Assembly (NCBI GenBank): GCA_001414345.1
Contig: LLCB01000125.1
Coordinates: 62,001 to 126,000, forward strand
From: Hymenoscyphus infarciens
Taxonomy: Eukaryota; Ascomycota; Leotiomycetes; Helotiales; Helotiaceae
Direction: 5' to 3'
DNA length: 64,000 bases
Under the pieces are notes generated by a model. That model made no database searches, was not told where the DNA came from, and worked only from the letters and a program-made list of their open reading frames with translations. Shown here piece by piece: positions 48,900 to 62,516 of the stretch; positions within the stretch are counted from its first letter, which is position 1; each line of letters starts with the position of its first letter. Made by a program: the position numbers and the translations under genes.

Positions 48900-49849
48900 A
48901 TAGTTTATTTCTATATAACTTTATTTCACGTAACCTAGTATTACTTTCGCGTTAGATACCTTCTTATATAATACGTTGATTACTTCTGATTCTATATTAT
49001 TAAGAGTTTTTTTTTCTTCTTTTTTTTTTCGAGGTTTTCTTTTAAAAGATATTACTAGTCTACTTACTCCTTATACTACACTCTAGTAGATTGCTAAGCG
49101 TCTATCTTAGTCTAGTATATTATAAGCGAAGAGTACGCTCTATAGGATTACTAGTTTTTTATCTTCTTACTTCTTATAGTTAGATAACTAAGAGTTAAGG
49201 TTAGTATCTTATATTATACTATATAATACTACGTTATTTTAACCTTTATTCTATTAAATAGATGATTTAGTTAAGAACCGAAGCTATTCTTATAATCGGA
49301 TAATAAGACTTTAAAACAATTATTAGCGTATATCTTAGACTCTAAGCTTTATCTAACAGATACTACGTTATTAAAATATCTTAGAACTAAGGTAATCTTA
49401 AAGATTAGTCTATTATATCTATTCTCTAGCTTAGTATTACTCTAGTTAACTTATATAGTAACTTTTTATTCTAAAACCTTATTACTAAACGTTATCTTAG
49501 TAGTATAGTTAGCGCTAATATCGGGTATACTAGCTTACTAGAAAGCTCTATACTAAGTACTACTAAAATAGACTATCTTACTAGTATATTTAAACAATTA
49601 GATATAAAAGCTATTTTTCGTAAAGACTAGTTTAAAGACCTTATATACTCTATCTAGCTAGTAATATTTAATAAAGTAAGTATATAATAAGCTTTCTCTT
49701 AAGCTTAAAACTAGATAACTTCTTAATTTATAAAACACTATTTATACTTATATTACTCTAAGAGTATATAAACCCTTTACTATATTATTATTAGTCTAGT
49801 AGGTTCTAGAATAATAAAAATTCTAGTTTTCTAACTACTTTTAATATTA

Positions 49850-51190
49850 CGTAACTATATATATTTTTTATATTAGTTCTTCTCTTAACTAAAACACACT
49901 CTTTTATTAAACTATAATATCTTTTAGTTCTTTTAAAAGTAGTAAATTAGTTAGAAAAACTAACTATATAGAATAGTATAGAGAGACTAAACTTTTTCTA
50001 GAAATTAATAGATTTATATTATATATAGACTTATCTATTACTAGACCTAATAAAGATTTATACTATATAAATAAAGAACCTAGGTTAAGTAGTAGAACTT
50101 AGTATTAAATATAAAGAATAACTATACTAGAAATAGCTAAAAAGCCTTAAAAGCTATTAAGTCTATTATATCTATTAATAATATAAACTAATTTAAAGAT
50201 AAAACTAGCCCTAATACTATATAGGCGTATATAATAGCTATATATAGGGAATCTAGTTTTAATCTAATTAGTTAATACTTAGATATAATTATTAAATCTA
50301 GCTAAAGCTTTTATAAGAACGTAGACGAATATATAAGCATTATATAGAATATAGCTCTATATCTTAAAGACTTAAGATATCTAATATCTAAAAGCTATAT
50401 AGCTTAGATTATATTTAAAGAGCTTAATAGTAGCTTTAAAGGTTTTATATTAAAAAAATATAAAGAGCTAGGAAAAGATTTACCTAAATTTAATATAGAT
50501 ATTCTTATATCTAAACTTATATTAGAAGAAGCTAGAATAGAGTCTAGTAATAACCTAGAAGCTAATAAAGCTAAAAAGGCTAATAAAGCTATAAATAAAG
50601 GAAATGAAATTCCTATTTATACTTATTATAATAAAAGAGGATATATAATTTCTAAATACTTTATACTATACTTAAAGCTAAAATTAAATAAGAAATCTAA
50701 TAATACTAGTAATAATACTAGTACTAATACTAGTAGTAGTACTAATTCAAAAAATAATAATAATAGTACTTTAAAAGTATTATATATAGCTATACTAAAT
50801 ACTTCTTATAAAGTATCTAAAGAGTCTAAAGTTATACTAGACTCTAGTACTACTAAATATTATATATCTAATAAAGATTATATTCTAAACTTTAAACTTA
50901 TAAAAGGACTAACTATTAGTATAGTAGATAGTACTAAGCTATCTATACTAAGAGTTAGTATAATATTAATAATAAGTTCTAATAATATTAAAATAAACTT
51001 ATTAGAAGTAAATTATATCCTAGATATCGCTACTACTCTAATTTTAATTAAAGCTCTTATTAAGAGTAGCTTTAATATTAGTATAGATAATAAGAACGTA
51101 TATACTTATAATAAGCTACTAGACGCGACTATAAACGTAAATTAGGAATATAATACTTATTATCTTAATATTAATATAGATTATATAAAG
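49850..51190 (+). pseudogene. Copia II gag and protease remnant
   Basis: A gag-like reading includes YREAKLFLEINRFILYIDLS near 49975-50035. The knuckle at 50618-50659 reads YTYYNKRGYIISKY, all four Cys/His codons converted to Tyr exactly as in copia I. The protease Asp codon is at 50840-50842 (ILDSS). TAG/TAA stops are frequent. The start is not determined. Confidence 0.7.
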
Positions 51191-54100
51191 CTTAAAAAAA
51201 CGTTATATATTATAAAAATAAAAGAGATTAATATTAACTTATTATATTAAAGATTAAATTATATTAATATTAATATATTATTAAAAACTATATTACTTAC
51301 TAAGAGATATACTATTAATTCTAATAATAAGAAAGAACTAGATAATTATAAAAATTATTATAAAGGAAAGATAACTAAGAATATAAGTTATATCTCTCTA
51401 AGTAATTATAACTTTAAGTCTTTAGAATATTTTAATATAGACATTCTAGAACTACTTAGAATTAAAAGACTTTTAAGTAAAATATATACTCTTATATATA
51501 CGTGTTATAAAACTAGAGCTATATTTATATATACTATAAAGTATAAATTAGAAGCCTTTAATAAGTTAGTTAAAACAAATAACTTATTAAAAAATTAATT
51601 TAATAAAAGTATTAAAAGTTTATACTTAGATAATACTAAGGAATTTAAGTCTAATAAGTAAGATACCTATATTAAAGACTAAGGTATTATATATAACTAT
51701 ACTAGTCTATATAGTCCTAAGTAGAACGGTATTATAGAAAGACTTAATCGATATTTAATAGAATATATAATTACTATATATTTAGAAAAATCTATACTAC
51801 TTTATCTCTAGCCTTATATAGCTCGTTCTATTATATATATAAAGAATCGGGTATATAATAGTATTATAAAATCTATACTATATAAGGATATATTTAACAT
51901 AAGTCTAAATATATTATATATAAGTACTCTTAGATCTCTTTATTATACTTTAATATTAAAAGAAATAAGAGCTAAAAACGTTAAAAGAAAACTAGCTAAT
52001 AAGTTATATAAAGGAACATTAGTAGGCTAGGAGTCCTCTAATAACTTTCTTATATATATACTAGAACTTAGGAAAGTTATTAATATAAGAGATATTATAA
52101 TAAAAGAAGACCTTATATATAAAGACGAATTTATTATAGAAGAAAACTACTCTATACTCTTAGAAGAAGAGTCTATAGATTAGGATTATTTATAAGAAAT
52201 AACTAGTTATATAAATACGCGTCTAGAGAGTAATAGTCTCACTCTTATAGAACATAAGGAGTTAAGTAATAATAATAACAACGACCTAAACAATAAAATA
52301 TATATAGATAACGTTGACAAATTAGGATAAGACGAATTAGAACAAGATAATATTATAGGGTTAGGCCCTAATATAAATCTTAGACTAAGAGGTAGACGTG
52401 TTAATCTTATAGAAAGGGATATAGACACGTTAAAAATCGACGAGCTTCAAGCGCTAATAGCTATATAACACCACGTATTACTCGCTTATTTAAACTCTAA
52501 AATAGAGGGCAATAGTACTAAAAAGGTTGTTATTAATAAAATACCTAATACTACTATTCTAGAGCTAAAAAGCTATAGAGAAGCTATAAACGATATTAAT
52601 CCTTATAAAGACTACTAGATTAGATCTATACAAAAGAAATTAAATACTCTTATAAGTAATAAAACTTAGAATATTATTACTAGTAGTAACGCTAGTAAAG
52701 ACGCTAAGCCTATTAAAATAAGATAGGTTTATAAACTAAAAGAATCTAATAGTATAATAGAATTTAAATTACAATTTATAGCTAAAGGTTTTAAATAGTT
52801 ATATAGAAGAGACTATATAGACTCTTTTATAAGAGTTATTAAGTAAATAAGCTAGAAAGTCTTCTTTACCCTAGTACTATTATATAACTTTATAATATAG
52901 AAAATCGACATAGTTTCAGCTTTTATATAAGAGGATATAGATATAGAAAGACTAAATATCACCTCTCTAAAAGGAATAAACAAATATCTATATATCCCTA
53001 GGTTATATAATAACACGTTAAAAAACATAAAAAACCCTCTTAATCAAATTATATATTTAGAACTCCTAAAAGCCCTTTATAGATTAAAACAATCAGCTAG
53101 AATCTAGTTTACTATACTAGTTACTATACTTTTAGAACTAGGCTTCAAAGTACTAAGTACTAATTTATATATATATATAAATTGTTATACTAGTATATAT
53201 ATAAATATATATATAGATAACTTAGTAATAATTAGACTTATAAAAGAACTTATTAAAAGTCTTATTAATAAACTTAAGAAACATTTTAATATTAAAGACT
53301 TAGGTTCTATTAAAGACTACTTAGGCGTAGATATTATTAGGGAAAATAAATAGCTAAAACTAAGCTAAGAAAAATATATATCTAAAGTATTAGATAAGTA
53401 TAATCTCCTTAATTATAATCTTATTTATATACTAATAGATTCTAAGATTAAATTAATACTAAATCAATTTTAAGCTAATCTAGAAGATACTAGACTATTT
53501 TAAGCAATAATCAGCTATCTACTATATATCTTTATATATATTAGGCCAGATATCGCCTATGCTACTATTATACTATTAAGATACGTATTAAACCCTTCTA
53601 AAGAATACTTTATAGTAGCTAAGCGTATATTAAGATATCTAAAAATAACTATTTACTATTATATTATATATATAATAAAAGACACATCTAGCTATTTTAT
53701 AAGCAGCTTTTACGACTCCGATTACGCTAGTGATATTAATAGCACTAAATTAACTACTAGATATATTTTTTACTTAGCTAGGGGGCTAATTATATAGTGT
53801 TCTAAGCTATAAAGTATTATAGCATAATCTATAACCAAAGCTGAATATATAGCTATAAATGTAGCCTTAAAAGAATCTGTCTATATAATAGCCTTAGTTA
53901 AAGAACTAGGTTTTTATAAATAAAAGAAATTCGGTTTATATACTAATAATAAAGGAGCTCTATAATTAGGTTATAACCCTATATATTATAAAAGAATAAA
54001 GTATATAGCTATTAAATACTACTATATAAGAGATTTATTAGTTAAAGGAACTATAGATCTAATATATATAAAATTAACAGATTAAAAAGTAGATAAAATA

Positions 54101-54200
54101 AAATTCCAACAATTCCTTATATAATTAGGAATAATAAGTCACGTGCCGACGCGCGAAAACTAAAGATTAACACTCTTAACCAACGCGTCGAAATAACTTA
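51190..54200 (+). pseudogene. Copia II integrase, RT and RNase H remnant
   Basis: The integrase triad codons are intact: Asp 51440-51442 (NIDIL), Asp 51629-51631 (YLDNTKEF), Glu 51737-51739 (GIIERLNRYL), with DD35E spacing. The RT reads KIDIVSAFI near 52900, LKALYRLKQSARI near 53065-53105, and YIDN at the active site (Asp GAT 53216-53218, then Asn AAC 53219-53221). RNase H reads TKAEYIAINVALKESVYI near 53840-53885 and ends RDLLVKGTID...FQQFLI. A 21-base deletion relative to copia I lies near 54093. Stops remain (TAG for Trp/Gln), fewer in the second half. Confidence 0.8.
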
Positions 54201-54225
54201 AAGGGAAGTACTTATTAAGAGGGCG

Positions 54226-54657
54226 TGTTAGTATATAATAAGCACTTATACTAGTACTTAATCATGCTAGTATAGCATAATATCCCTAATATCCCTAGAT
54301 CGACGATGCGTAGCCCGGATAAACGGTACCCGATACGGATCACTAGTATCCGACGGACTGAATACTATCCGACGGACTGAATACTATCCGACGGACTGAA
54401 TACTATCCGAGTGTACGGATTAACACTATCCGACGGACTGAACACTATCCGAGTGTACGGATTAACACTATCCGACGGATTAGTTATATCCGTAGTTTTA
54501 GACTTAGAACTATACTAGTATTAGACTAGAAGGCTAGCTATAGCCTACATGTATATAGAGTAGATAGCTTCTCAGTTTTTCATTCAAGTTAATTCTTTTT
54601 CACCTTTCACTTCTTACGTAATCCATTGTTACTTTGTGAACTGTGACCTTACCAAGA
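54226..54657 (+). repeat. Copia II 3' LTR, GC-richer
   Basis: 432 bp, starting TGTTAGTATATAATAAGCAC after AAGAGGGCG, ending TGTGACCTTACCAAGA. It contains three or four tandem units around CCGACGGACTGAATACTAT (54347-54410), largely free of RIP changes; the 5' LTR has TAATAGACTAAATA in the same place. Confidence 0.85.
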
Positions 54658-56880
54658 TTTCTAGTAAGTATAATAGAGAAGCCTTTTACTATTACCTTAT
54701 CTTCTTAGATTATAACTATAACTCTTTAAGTAAAGTAATCTAAGTTACTCTATATATTATAATATATATTAATAAGTATAGACTTATAAGGCCTAAGAGT
54801 AAGAGTAAACTTATTAGCTAGTTTCTAGCAATTATAGTATAGTAATAAAGCTAGTATAATATAAAATCCTTTTAATACTTAGTATATATTCTTATAAACT
54901 CTAAAATTATTAATAAAAAGAATTAAGAGTAAGAATATATATTTCTATAATATATATATAAAAGCTTTAATAGTATTATGCCTAAACGTAAGTACTTTTA
55001 GCTTATTATATATTAGATAAGTAAACTATATAGCTTTATATATAGTATCTAATATAAGACTACTAAGTAACTATATATTATATAAAGAAGCCTTCTTTAT
55101 TATTAGAATTAATTTTATAATAAGTAGACTAGTTTTTAAGATTAAACTTCTAATCTATTTCTATAGATATATAGGTTACTATAATACTCTTAATAATATA
55201 TATATATTATTAGATTAGAACAAGTTCTTATAAGCTACTACTAGCTAAATAATTAAATCTATTAAACTTCTATTAAATATATAAAGTAAAAGTAATAAGT
55301 TAAATATATAAAATAACCTTATTAGGCATAGTAGTTCTTAATTAGTAATCCTAACTAACGAATATTATATATCTAGTAGTAAAGTTAATACTATTAAATA
55401 ACTAATAAGAAGTAAATAGAATAATATTTTTTAAGATAATAATCTAGCTATTAAGAGTATATATAAATTTACTAGATATAGTTAAAGCTAAAAAGCTTTA
55501 AGAGAGAGAGTACTAAAATTTAAAGAGTTCGTTTATATATTCTACTATACTAAAATATATCTTTATAGTTATTTCTATAGTACTTAATATCTTAGTAGAA
55601 AGGTTAATAATATTATACTAATAGTATTATACCTCTTATTCTACCTTAATCTTCTTCTTATATTTAGCTCTTTTACTAACCTTTTAACTACTTAGAAGTA
55701 TTAGGTTTTTCTTAATCTTAACTATAATAAGCTTATACTATATATAAATTATAGGAATTTAAGTATAAAGTATATATTTAAGAGTATCTAGCTTTATTAG
55801 TAGTTAGTACTTAGCTTTTTTTTTTAGATTTATTCTTAGAGAAAGCTTTATCTTATTTATTATTATCTATACCTCTCTTAGCTAATAATAATCTTTATAG
55901 AATATTTAAAAACTACTTATACTAAAGAGTAAAAGTAGTATAAAAAATTAATAATACTAAGTAGTTTATTACTTATTTTTATAAATATTACTTTAATATC
56001 TAGATTATATAATAGATTAGATAATAGTAAAGTATAAGATACTAAAAGTTATATAAGGTAGAGTTAGTTAGAGGCTTCTACGCTTCCTTTATTACTACTT
56101 AGTTCTATACTATCCTATTATATATTTAGCTTAGTATAATATCTATTAAGAGTATAGTAATTATATTCTTTTTCTTCTAAATCTATTAAATCTATAATAT
56201 AATCTCTCTAAGATATAGCTATTTTAAGAATAGTTTTATAGTTTAATATATTATAAGAATTACTTAAAAGGTTGTCTATTTATATAAAAGAGTCTAATAT
56301 ATTATTAGTATATAGAGAGTAGTTAATATTATTATAAGTACTTAAAGCTATTTAATAATCCCTCTATTATTACTAATAGTAGATTTAGTAAATTAGTATT
56401 CTTATTATTATATATTAGAGATTTTTATAATAAATAGATAAGACTTTTCTTATTATTAGAAAGATCTTTAGTATAGAGTTTATAATATATAATATTACTT
56501 ATCTTTCCTACTTTATCTAGTATAAGTTCTATCTTTTATAATATATCTAAAGTAACTTTAAACCTATTATATTTATTAATATCTATTATATATAAATAAG
56601 ATTATAAGAGAGTATATAGAGAGTAGTATTTATAAGGTTAAGACTAATCTTAAAGGTTACTTTATAGTAGATTAGTAGATCTATTATTAGTAGATTTATT
56701 TATAGATTTATTATAATTATCTAATATTAGTAGTCTTATAAATTAGCTACTTCTAGAGAGAGATTAGTATTATATAGGTATATATAGTACTACTAATTAA
56801 TTATTATTAGATCTATAGACTATAGTTAATTATTATAATATTAGTATATATAGTATAATAATAAAGTTTAAGGTATTAAC
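54658..56880 (+). other. Unassigned block with long, stop-broken plus-strand frames
   Basis: Degraded sequence in which one plus-strand frame stays readable for long stretches, with mostly TAG/TAA stops, for example KSIYKFTRYS near 55450-55480 and IVISIVLNILVERLIILY near 55565-55620. That suggests an old transposon or repeated gene. I recognise no RT, integrase, DDE or recombinase motif. It does not match copia III or TAM-H, which would be expected beyond copia II if II had simply inserted there. Confidence 0.4.
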
Positions 56881-56882
56881 TA

Positions 56883-59800
56883 CGTATATACTTATTTATA
56901 TTTACTTAATACTAGTTTAAATTAGTATTAAATCGATTTTAATAGCTTAAGTAAGAGTTAATATAGTATCTAATTCTATTCTAAGGTTCTAATCCTATTT
57001 AGAGAGGTTTTAAACTTATTTAGAGAGACTCTGATTCTATTTAAAGAAGTTCTAATATTTCGATCCTATTTAGAGAGGTTCTAAGATTCTAACCTTATTT
57101 AGAAAGGTTTTAAACCTATTCTAAATTATTAAATTAATTAGAGCTATAGCTAGCTATAGTTTAGAGTAGTTCTAAGGTTCTAATTATATTTAAAGAGGTT
57201 CTAATCATATTTAGAGAGGTTTAGAACCTATTTAGAGAGGTTCTAAGGTTCTAAACCTATTCTAAACCTATTCTAAGTAGTTTTAAGTAGCTTAAACTAT
57301 TCTAAACCTATTCTAAGTAGTTTTAAGTAGCTTAAACTATTCTATTATAACTAATACTAGCTTTAGTATATACTAGCTATATATTAGTAGTATAATAATA
57401 CTTAAAAAGTACTTAAAAGAAAAAATAAAAAGTTTAGAAAGAGTATTTTTTTTTTAAAAGTTGATTTAAGTAACTTTTTATATATTAACTTTAATTAGTA
57501 ATTATATATTAATAATCCTTATAATTAGAGCTACTAGTATATATATTTTTAATATATTACGTAACTAAAGTAGGTTATATAGTAGAGTGTGGCTTTTATA
57601 CTAAAGTCGCTCTTATTAAACATAGTACGCTATACTTTACTACTAACCCGCGAGGGTTTTAAGTTAGAGTTGAATCGGGTTTAAAGGTGATTTAAACTAA
57701 TTCTAGAAGCGTATTTGAGCTAGTTTATAAAATAGATTAAAGTAGTTTAAAATAATTTAAGAACTAGGTTTAATATACTTTGAAACCGACTTAAGATGAT
57801 TTATAGTAGTAAAACCTGACTTGTTTTAGCGAGTTGAACCGGGTTATAAACTAGGTTAGTGAGTTAAGTTAGTATTAGACACTAGTTTAACTTAATTCTA
57901 GACCTGCCTTAAACTAGTAGTAACTTAGTATTAGAGTAGCCTTAAATTAGTACTAAAAACTATTTATTACTAGCGAATATATATTAAAAAAGACTGAAAT
58001 TATATGATTAGGCGTATATTATATAGTTATACTACTCTTATATAATATACCCTGGTTTATTAAATGCCTAAGTCCTGCTTCTACTAATTCCACCGATTCT
58101 ACTAATTCTACTAAATACTCTAGAGACCTAAATAACGTTATCTCTATATATATACTACGCTGTGATTAGTTAGATTAGTTAGTTAGTCGGTTAGTTAGTT
58201 AGAATCTATAAGGTATATACGTTAGTTTAAGAAGTAAGAGTGGAAATAGTACGTACCGATAGCGACAGCAATAACGTAGATAATAAATCTAATGCTTCTA
58301 ATTCGCTTTACTGAAAGTCTAACCGTGAAATATGCCTAAATCGTCAAAAAACGAGGGGTATGTTATTATTATTCGACAACGTGGAATTAACCGGGGTAGC
58401 GAACGCGACGAATACGACGTTGATTATAATACTAATAAGTAGCCTAATACTAAGTAACGAATATAATACGATAGTGAGAGAGAGTTATTATCGTCGTTAT
58501 CGTTGTTGTTATCGAAGTAAAGTGTCGAAGTTAAAGATGTTAAAGTTAAAGTGTTGAAGTTGAAGTTGTCGAAGTTGAAGGTAGGGGTAGCCTATGCACC
58601 CGTAGGTCTTAGCGGTTACGTAGCTAGTTATACGTAGTATACCGTGTTTAGTAAGAGCGACCCTAGTATAAAAGCCACGCCCTACTATATAACCTACTTT
58701 AGTTATATAACTTACTAAATTTATATACTAGTAGCTCTAAATTTAAAGACTACTAGAATATAAAAATTATATAAGGTTTATATATAAAAAGCTACTTAAA
58801 TCGCCTTTAAAAAAAAAATACTCTCTCTAGACTTTTTATTTTTTCTTCTAAGTACTTTATTTTAGATATATTTTTTAAACTAAGTTAAGAGCTAGATTAT
58901 AAGTTAGTTTTTAATTTTAAATCGTTTTACAAATTGGTTTCTTACTTTAAATTATTTTATAAATCGGTTTCTTACTTTGAATTGTTTTATAAATCGGCTT
59001 AAATTCCTTTAAATCGTTTTATAAATTAGTTTCTTACTTTAAATCGTTTTATAAATTAGGTTAAATTACCTTAAATTGTTTTATAAATCAGTTTTATACT
59101 TAAAATCGTTTTATAAAACGTATTAGAGCTACTTTAAGAAATAACTAATATCTTAAACTAGTATTAAACTAGTATTAAGTCTAAGTTAATACTAGCTCAA
59201 AACCCTAGTAGAGGGCATATAAGTATATAACTAGCTACGTAACTGCTAAGACCTAGTATATAGACTACTCTTACCTTCGACTTTAATACTTTAACTTCGA
59301 TACTTTGATAATAATACTTTAATAATAATAATAATAATAATAATAACTCTCTATTACTATTATATTATATTTATTACTTAGTATGAAGCTACTTATTACG
59401 TTTACTACCTTAGTTAATTCTATATTATTAAATAATAATAATATATCTCTTATTTTTTAATAATTTAGGTATATTTTATAGTTAGACTTTTAGTAGAGCA
59501 AATTAGAAGTATTAAATTTATTATCTATATTATTACTATTACTATTACTATTACTTTTATAGTATATACTATTTCTACTCTTACTTCTTAAACTAACGTA
59601 TATATCTTATAGTTACTAACTAACTAACTAAACTACTAAATAATCTAACTAATAATATTAAGGTATATATATAGAGATAACGTTATTTAGGTTAGTAGAA
59701 TATTTAGTAGAGTATTTAGTAGAATAACTGGTGGAATTAGTAGAATTAGTAGAAGTAGGACTTAGGTATAGGGTATTCGACGAACTAGGGTATATTATAT

Positions 59801-60348
59801 AAGAGTAGTATAGCTACGTAATATATACCTAGTTACGTGATTTCAAATTTAAGTCCTTTTTTCAAGCTCTTTTTTTTTAAGCTCTTTTATTCTTAATTCT
59901 TTTTTAGTACTAGCTTAAAACTAACTCTAACCTTGTTCTAAACTATTTAAAGTCGACTCTAGATTAGATACGTTTAAGGTGTTATAGATTAAGAAACTGA
60001 TTTAGCTCTCTTTTAAACCTAGCTCTAAATCGGTTCTAAACTAGCTCTAAACTAGTAGAACCTTTTAAAACTAGTTCAGAACTAGTTCTAAATCAGCTCT
60101 AAACTAGTGAAACCTCTCTAAACTAGTTCTAAACCAGTTCTGAATCGGCTCTAAACTAGTAGAACCTCTCTAAACCAGTTCTAAACTAGTTCTAAACCGG
60201 TTCTAAATCGGTTCTAAATCAGTTCTAAACTAATAGAACTACTCTAATACTAATCCAACTCTAGGTCGACCTTAATTTAAATCAAAGTCGAATCGAAGTC
60301 GAATCGGAGTCGAATTAGTATTAAGCAAATAGCGGTTTAGTAGTATAG
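56883..60348 (-). mobile_element. TAM-K: reversed L2-R2 element, split by TAM-L
   Basis: TA at 56881-56882 and 60349-60350. The low end is a degraded R2 terminus and arm with repeated AGAGAGGTTCTAAGGTTCTAA units (about 56980-57250). The high end is L2, ending GCGGTTTAGTAGTATAG. The parts are 56883-57634 and 59224-60348; TAM-L lies between at a TA. The core here is strongly decayed (AT-rich trinucleotide and TACTTTAA tracts near 59280-59350), so K is older than L. The L2 arm keeps ACTAGTTC-type repeats (60010-60240). Confidence 0.7.
57635..59223 (+). mobile_element. TAM-L: L1-R1 element nested in TAM-K
   Basis: TA at 57633-57634 and 59224-59225; termini CTTTACTACTAACCCGCGAG and ...GAGGGCATATAAG. 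The core frame near 58330-58557 reads CLNRQKTRGMLLLFDNVE and TGVANATNTT in the same register as TAM-B, then breaks near 58555. R1 repeats lie at 58915-59115. TAM-K sequence resumes at once as ACTAGCTACGTAAC. Confidence 0.75.
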
Positions 60349-60350
60349 TA

Positions 60351-61724
60351 TAGTAATATTAAGAGAGTAATAGAGCTTTAGCTTTACTTAGCTAGAATAA
60401 TTAATATTCTAGTAGTATAGATAGATTCTAAGAAAATTTATATTAGATTTTTTTAAGTAATATTATTATTTATTAATAATCCACTTATAATCTATAAGAA
60501 TAAGAATTTACTTTTATTAGTAAGTAAAGTAACTATAACTTAGCTTTTATAAAAACCTTTTATAAATAAATAAAAATAATAATATATAAAAGCCTTCTTT
60601 TAAAGACTAAGTATTATTATAATACTCTATTTTATAATATTAAGAAATGAAAACTCCTTTATAGATCTTAATATAATAAAAAAGAAGTATTTATAGTATT
60701 ATAGAAAGAAAATAGTATACTACTTATAGTATATAAAATAAAATAATACTATATACTAGTAGCTAAAAGATAAAAGAAAAAAAGAAAGATAATAGAAAAA
60801 AAGAAGAAAAATAATAGAAAAAAAGAAGAGAGATAATAGAAAAAAAGAAGAGAGATAATAGAAAAAAGAAGAAAAAAGGAGAAAAGAAAATTCTATTTAT
60901 ATAATAAATTCTATCTATATAATACTATTAATATAAGGTTTCTACTAATTATATATCTATATTATTATTACTAAATAGTTTCTTAATCTTAATATAGAAA
61001 TCGAGATTCTTAGAATCTTACTTACTCTTCTTATTCTTAAACTTTATAGTAGTACTATCTTATATATAAATAATATATTCTATAAGAAAGGCTAGACTAA
61101 TAGCCTATATATTAGTAGGTATATAGAGATCGCTTTTAAGTAATTGAAGTCTATTAATAATATAGTAATTATTAATAATATAAGTTAATTTAAGATTAAG
61201 AGAGCTTTAGATTAAGTCTTAAGTAATATTAATATTTAATTTAGTAATATAGCTAAGAATCGCCTTTTAGATATTCTTATATATTGCTATATTATATATA
61301 GTGTCTATAATATATATATAGAAGACCTTAACATCTCGAGTTTAGCTTATATATAAGATTCTACTATCCTTCTAGATATTAGTATTTATATTAGAAGATA
61401 GGTTAAACTATTAGAGATAATATATACGTTTTTATAAGTTAATTAATATATTACTAATAGTATAACTACTAAGAAAGACTATATACTTATCTATATACTT
61501 ATTAAATTGCTTAATAATCTCCTTATACTTAGCTAAGCTATAGTCTAAAGAATAATAGCTAGTACTAATATATAAAGTATAATAGATAGTAAGTAGTACT
61601 ATCTATATTACTAGTATTATAGTAAATATAATAATCTTCTTCTTATAAAGAATAACTAATTTAGTAAAAATATAGAGCTATATATAGATTTTAGGTATAC
61701 TAAGATATAAACTAGCTAACTAAC
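60351..61724 (-). mobile_element. Dispersed repeat U, copy 2 (reversed)
   Basis: The high-coordinate part (about 61400-61724), read on the minus strand, matches 15970-16319 of copy 1 and continues past the TAM-B insertion point of that copy. It is bounded on both sides by TAM insertions (K and M). Minus-strand readings include INRLQLLKSDLYIPTNI near 61100-61150. Domain unknown. It also contains a purine-rich tandem repeat (60776-60888). Confidence 0.5.
60776..60888 (+). repeat. Purine-rich tandem repeat
   Basis: About four to five imperfect units of roughly 24 bases around GAAAAAAAGAAGAGAGATAA. One-strand purine bias over more than 100 bases; simple-sequence expansion. Confidence 0.7.
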
Positions 61725-61726
61725 TA

Positions 61727-62480
61727 CTATACTACTGAACTGCTATTTGCTTAATACTAATTCGACTCTGATTCGACTCCGATTTAACTCTGATTCGACT
61801 CCGGTTTAAATTAAGGTTAACCTAGGGTTGGATTAGTATTAGAGTGGTTCTATTAGTTTAGAACTAATTCGGAACCGATTTAGAACTGGTTTAGAACTGG
61901 TTTAGAACTAGTTTAGAGAGGTTCTACTAGTTTAGAGCCGATTTAGGACTAGTTCTAAACTGGTTTAGAGAGGTTCTACTAGTTTAGAGCTAGTTTAGAA
62001 CTGATTTAGCGCTAGGTCTAAAAGAGAGCCAAATTAGTTTCTTAATCTATAACACCTTAAACGCATCTAATCCAGAGTCGACTTTATATAAATAGTTCTA
62101 AACTAGTTCAGAACTAGTTCAGAACTAGTTCGGAACTAGCTTAGAACTAGTTTAGAATAAGGTTAGAGCTAGTTTTAGGCTAGTACTAAAAAAGAATTAA
62201 GAATAAAAGAGCTTAAAAAAGAGCTTAAGAAAAAAGGACTTGATTTTGAAATCACGTGATCAGGTGTATATTACGTAGCTATACTACTCTTACGTAATAT
62301 GCCTAAATACCCAAGTCCTACTTCCACCAATTCTACCAATTCTACCGATTATTCTACCGATTATTCCACTAATTATTCTACCGATTATTCCACTAATTAT
62401 TCTACCAAATATTCCACTGAATGTTATACTAACCCAAATAACGTTATCCCTATATATATGCCTTAATATAATTAGTTTAA

Positions 62481-62516
<36 letters not shown>

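Larger units (their letters stand above)
48430..54657 (+). mobile_element. Ty1/copia retrotransposon II, both LTRs present
   Basis: 6.2 kb, uninterrupted: 5' LTR 48430-48884, tRNA-type primer site 48885-48899, gag-protease about 49850-51190, integrase-RT-RNase H to about 54200, 3' LTR 54226-54657. It serves as the empty-site reference for insertions in copies I and III. RIP damage is uneven: the 5' part is extremely TpA-rich, while from about 52200 to the end CpG, CpA and TpG are much more frequent. Flanking 5-mers (AGAAG before, TTTCT after) do not match, so the target duplication is missing. Confidence 0.9.

Noticed and set aside
54658..56880. Tyrosine-recombinase (DUF3435, Starship captain) relic in the unassigned blocks
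   Set aside because: Considered because large fungal mobile elements could explain AT-rich blocks, but no R-x-x-R-Y-type catalytic layout or recognisable segment could be read here or at 2860-4717.
60776..60888. Purine tract as a telomere or centromere repeat
   Set aside because: Units are imperfect, only a few in number, and unlike TTAGGG; simple-sequence expansion is enough.
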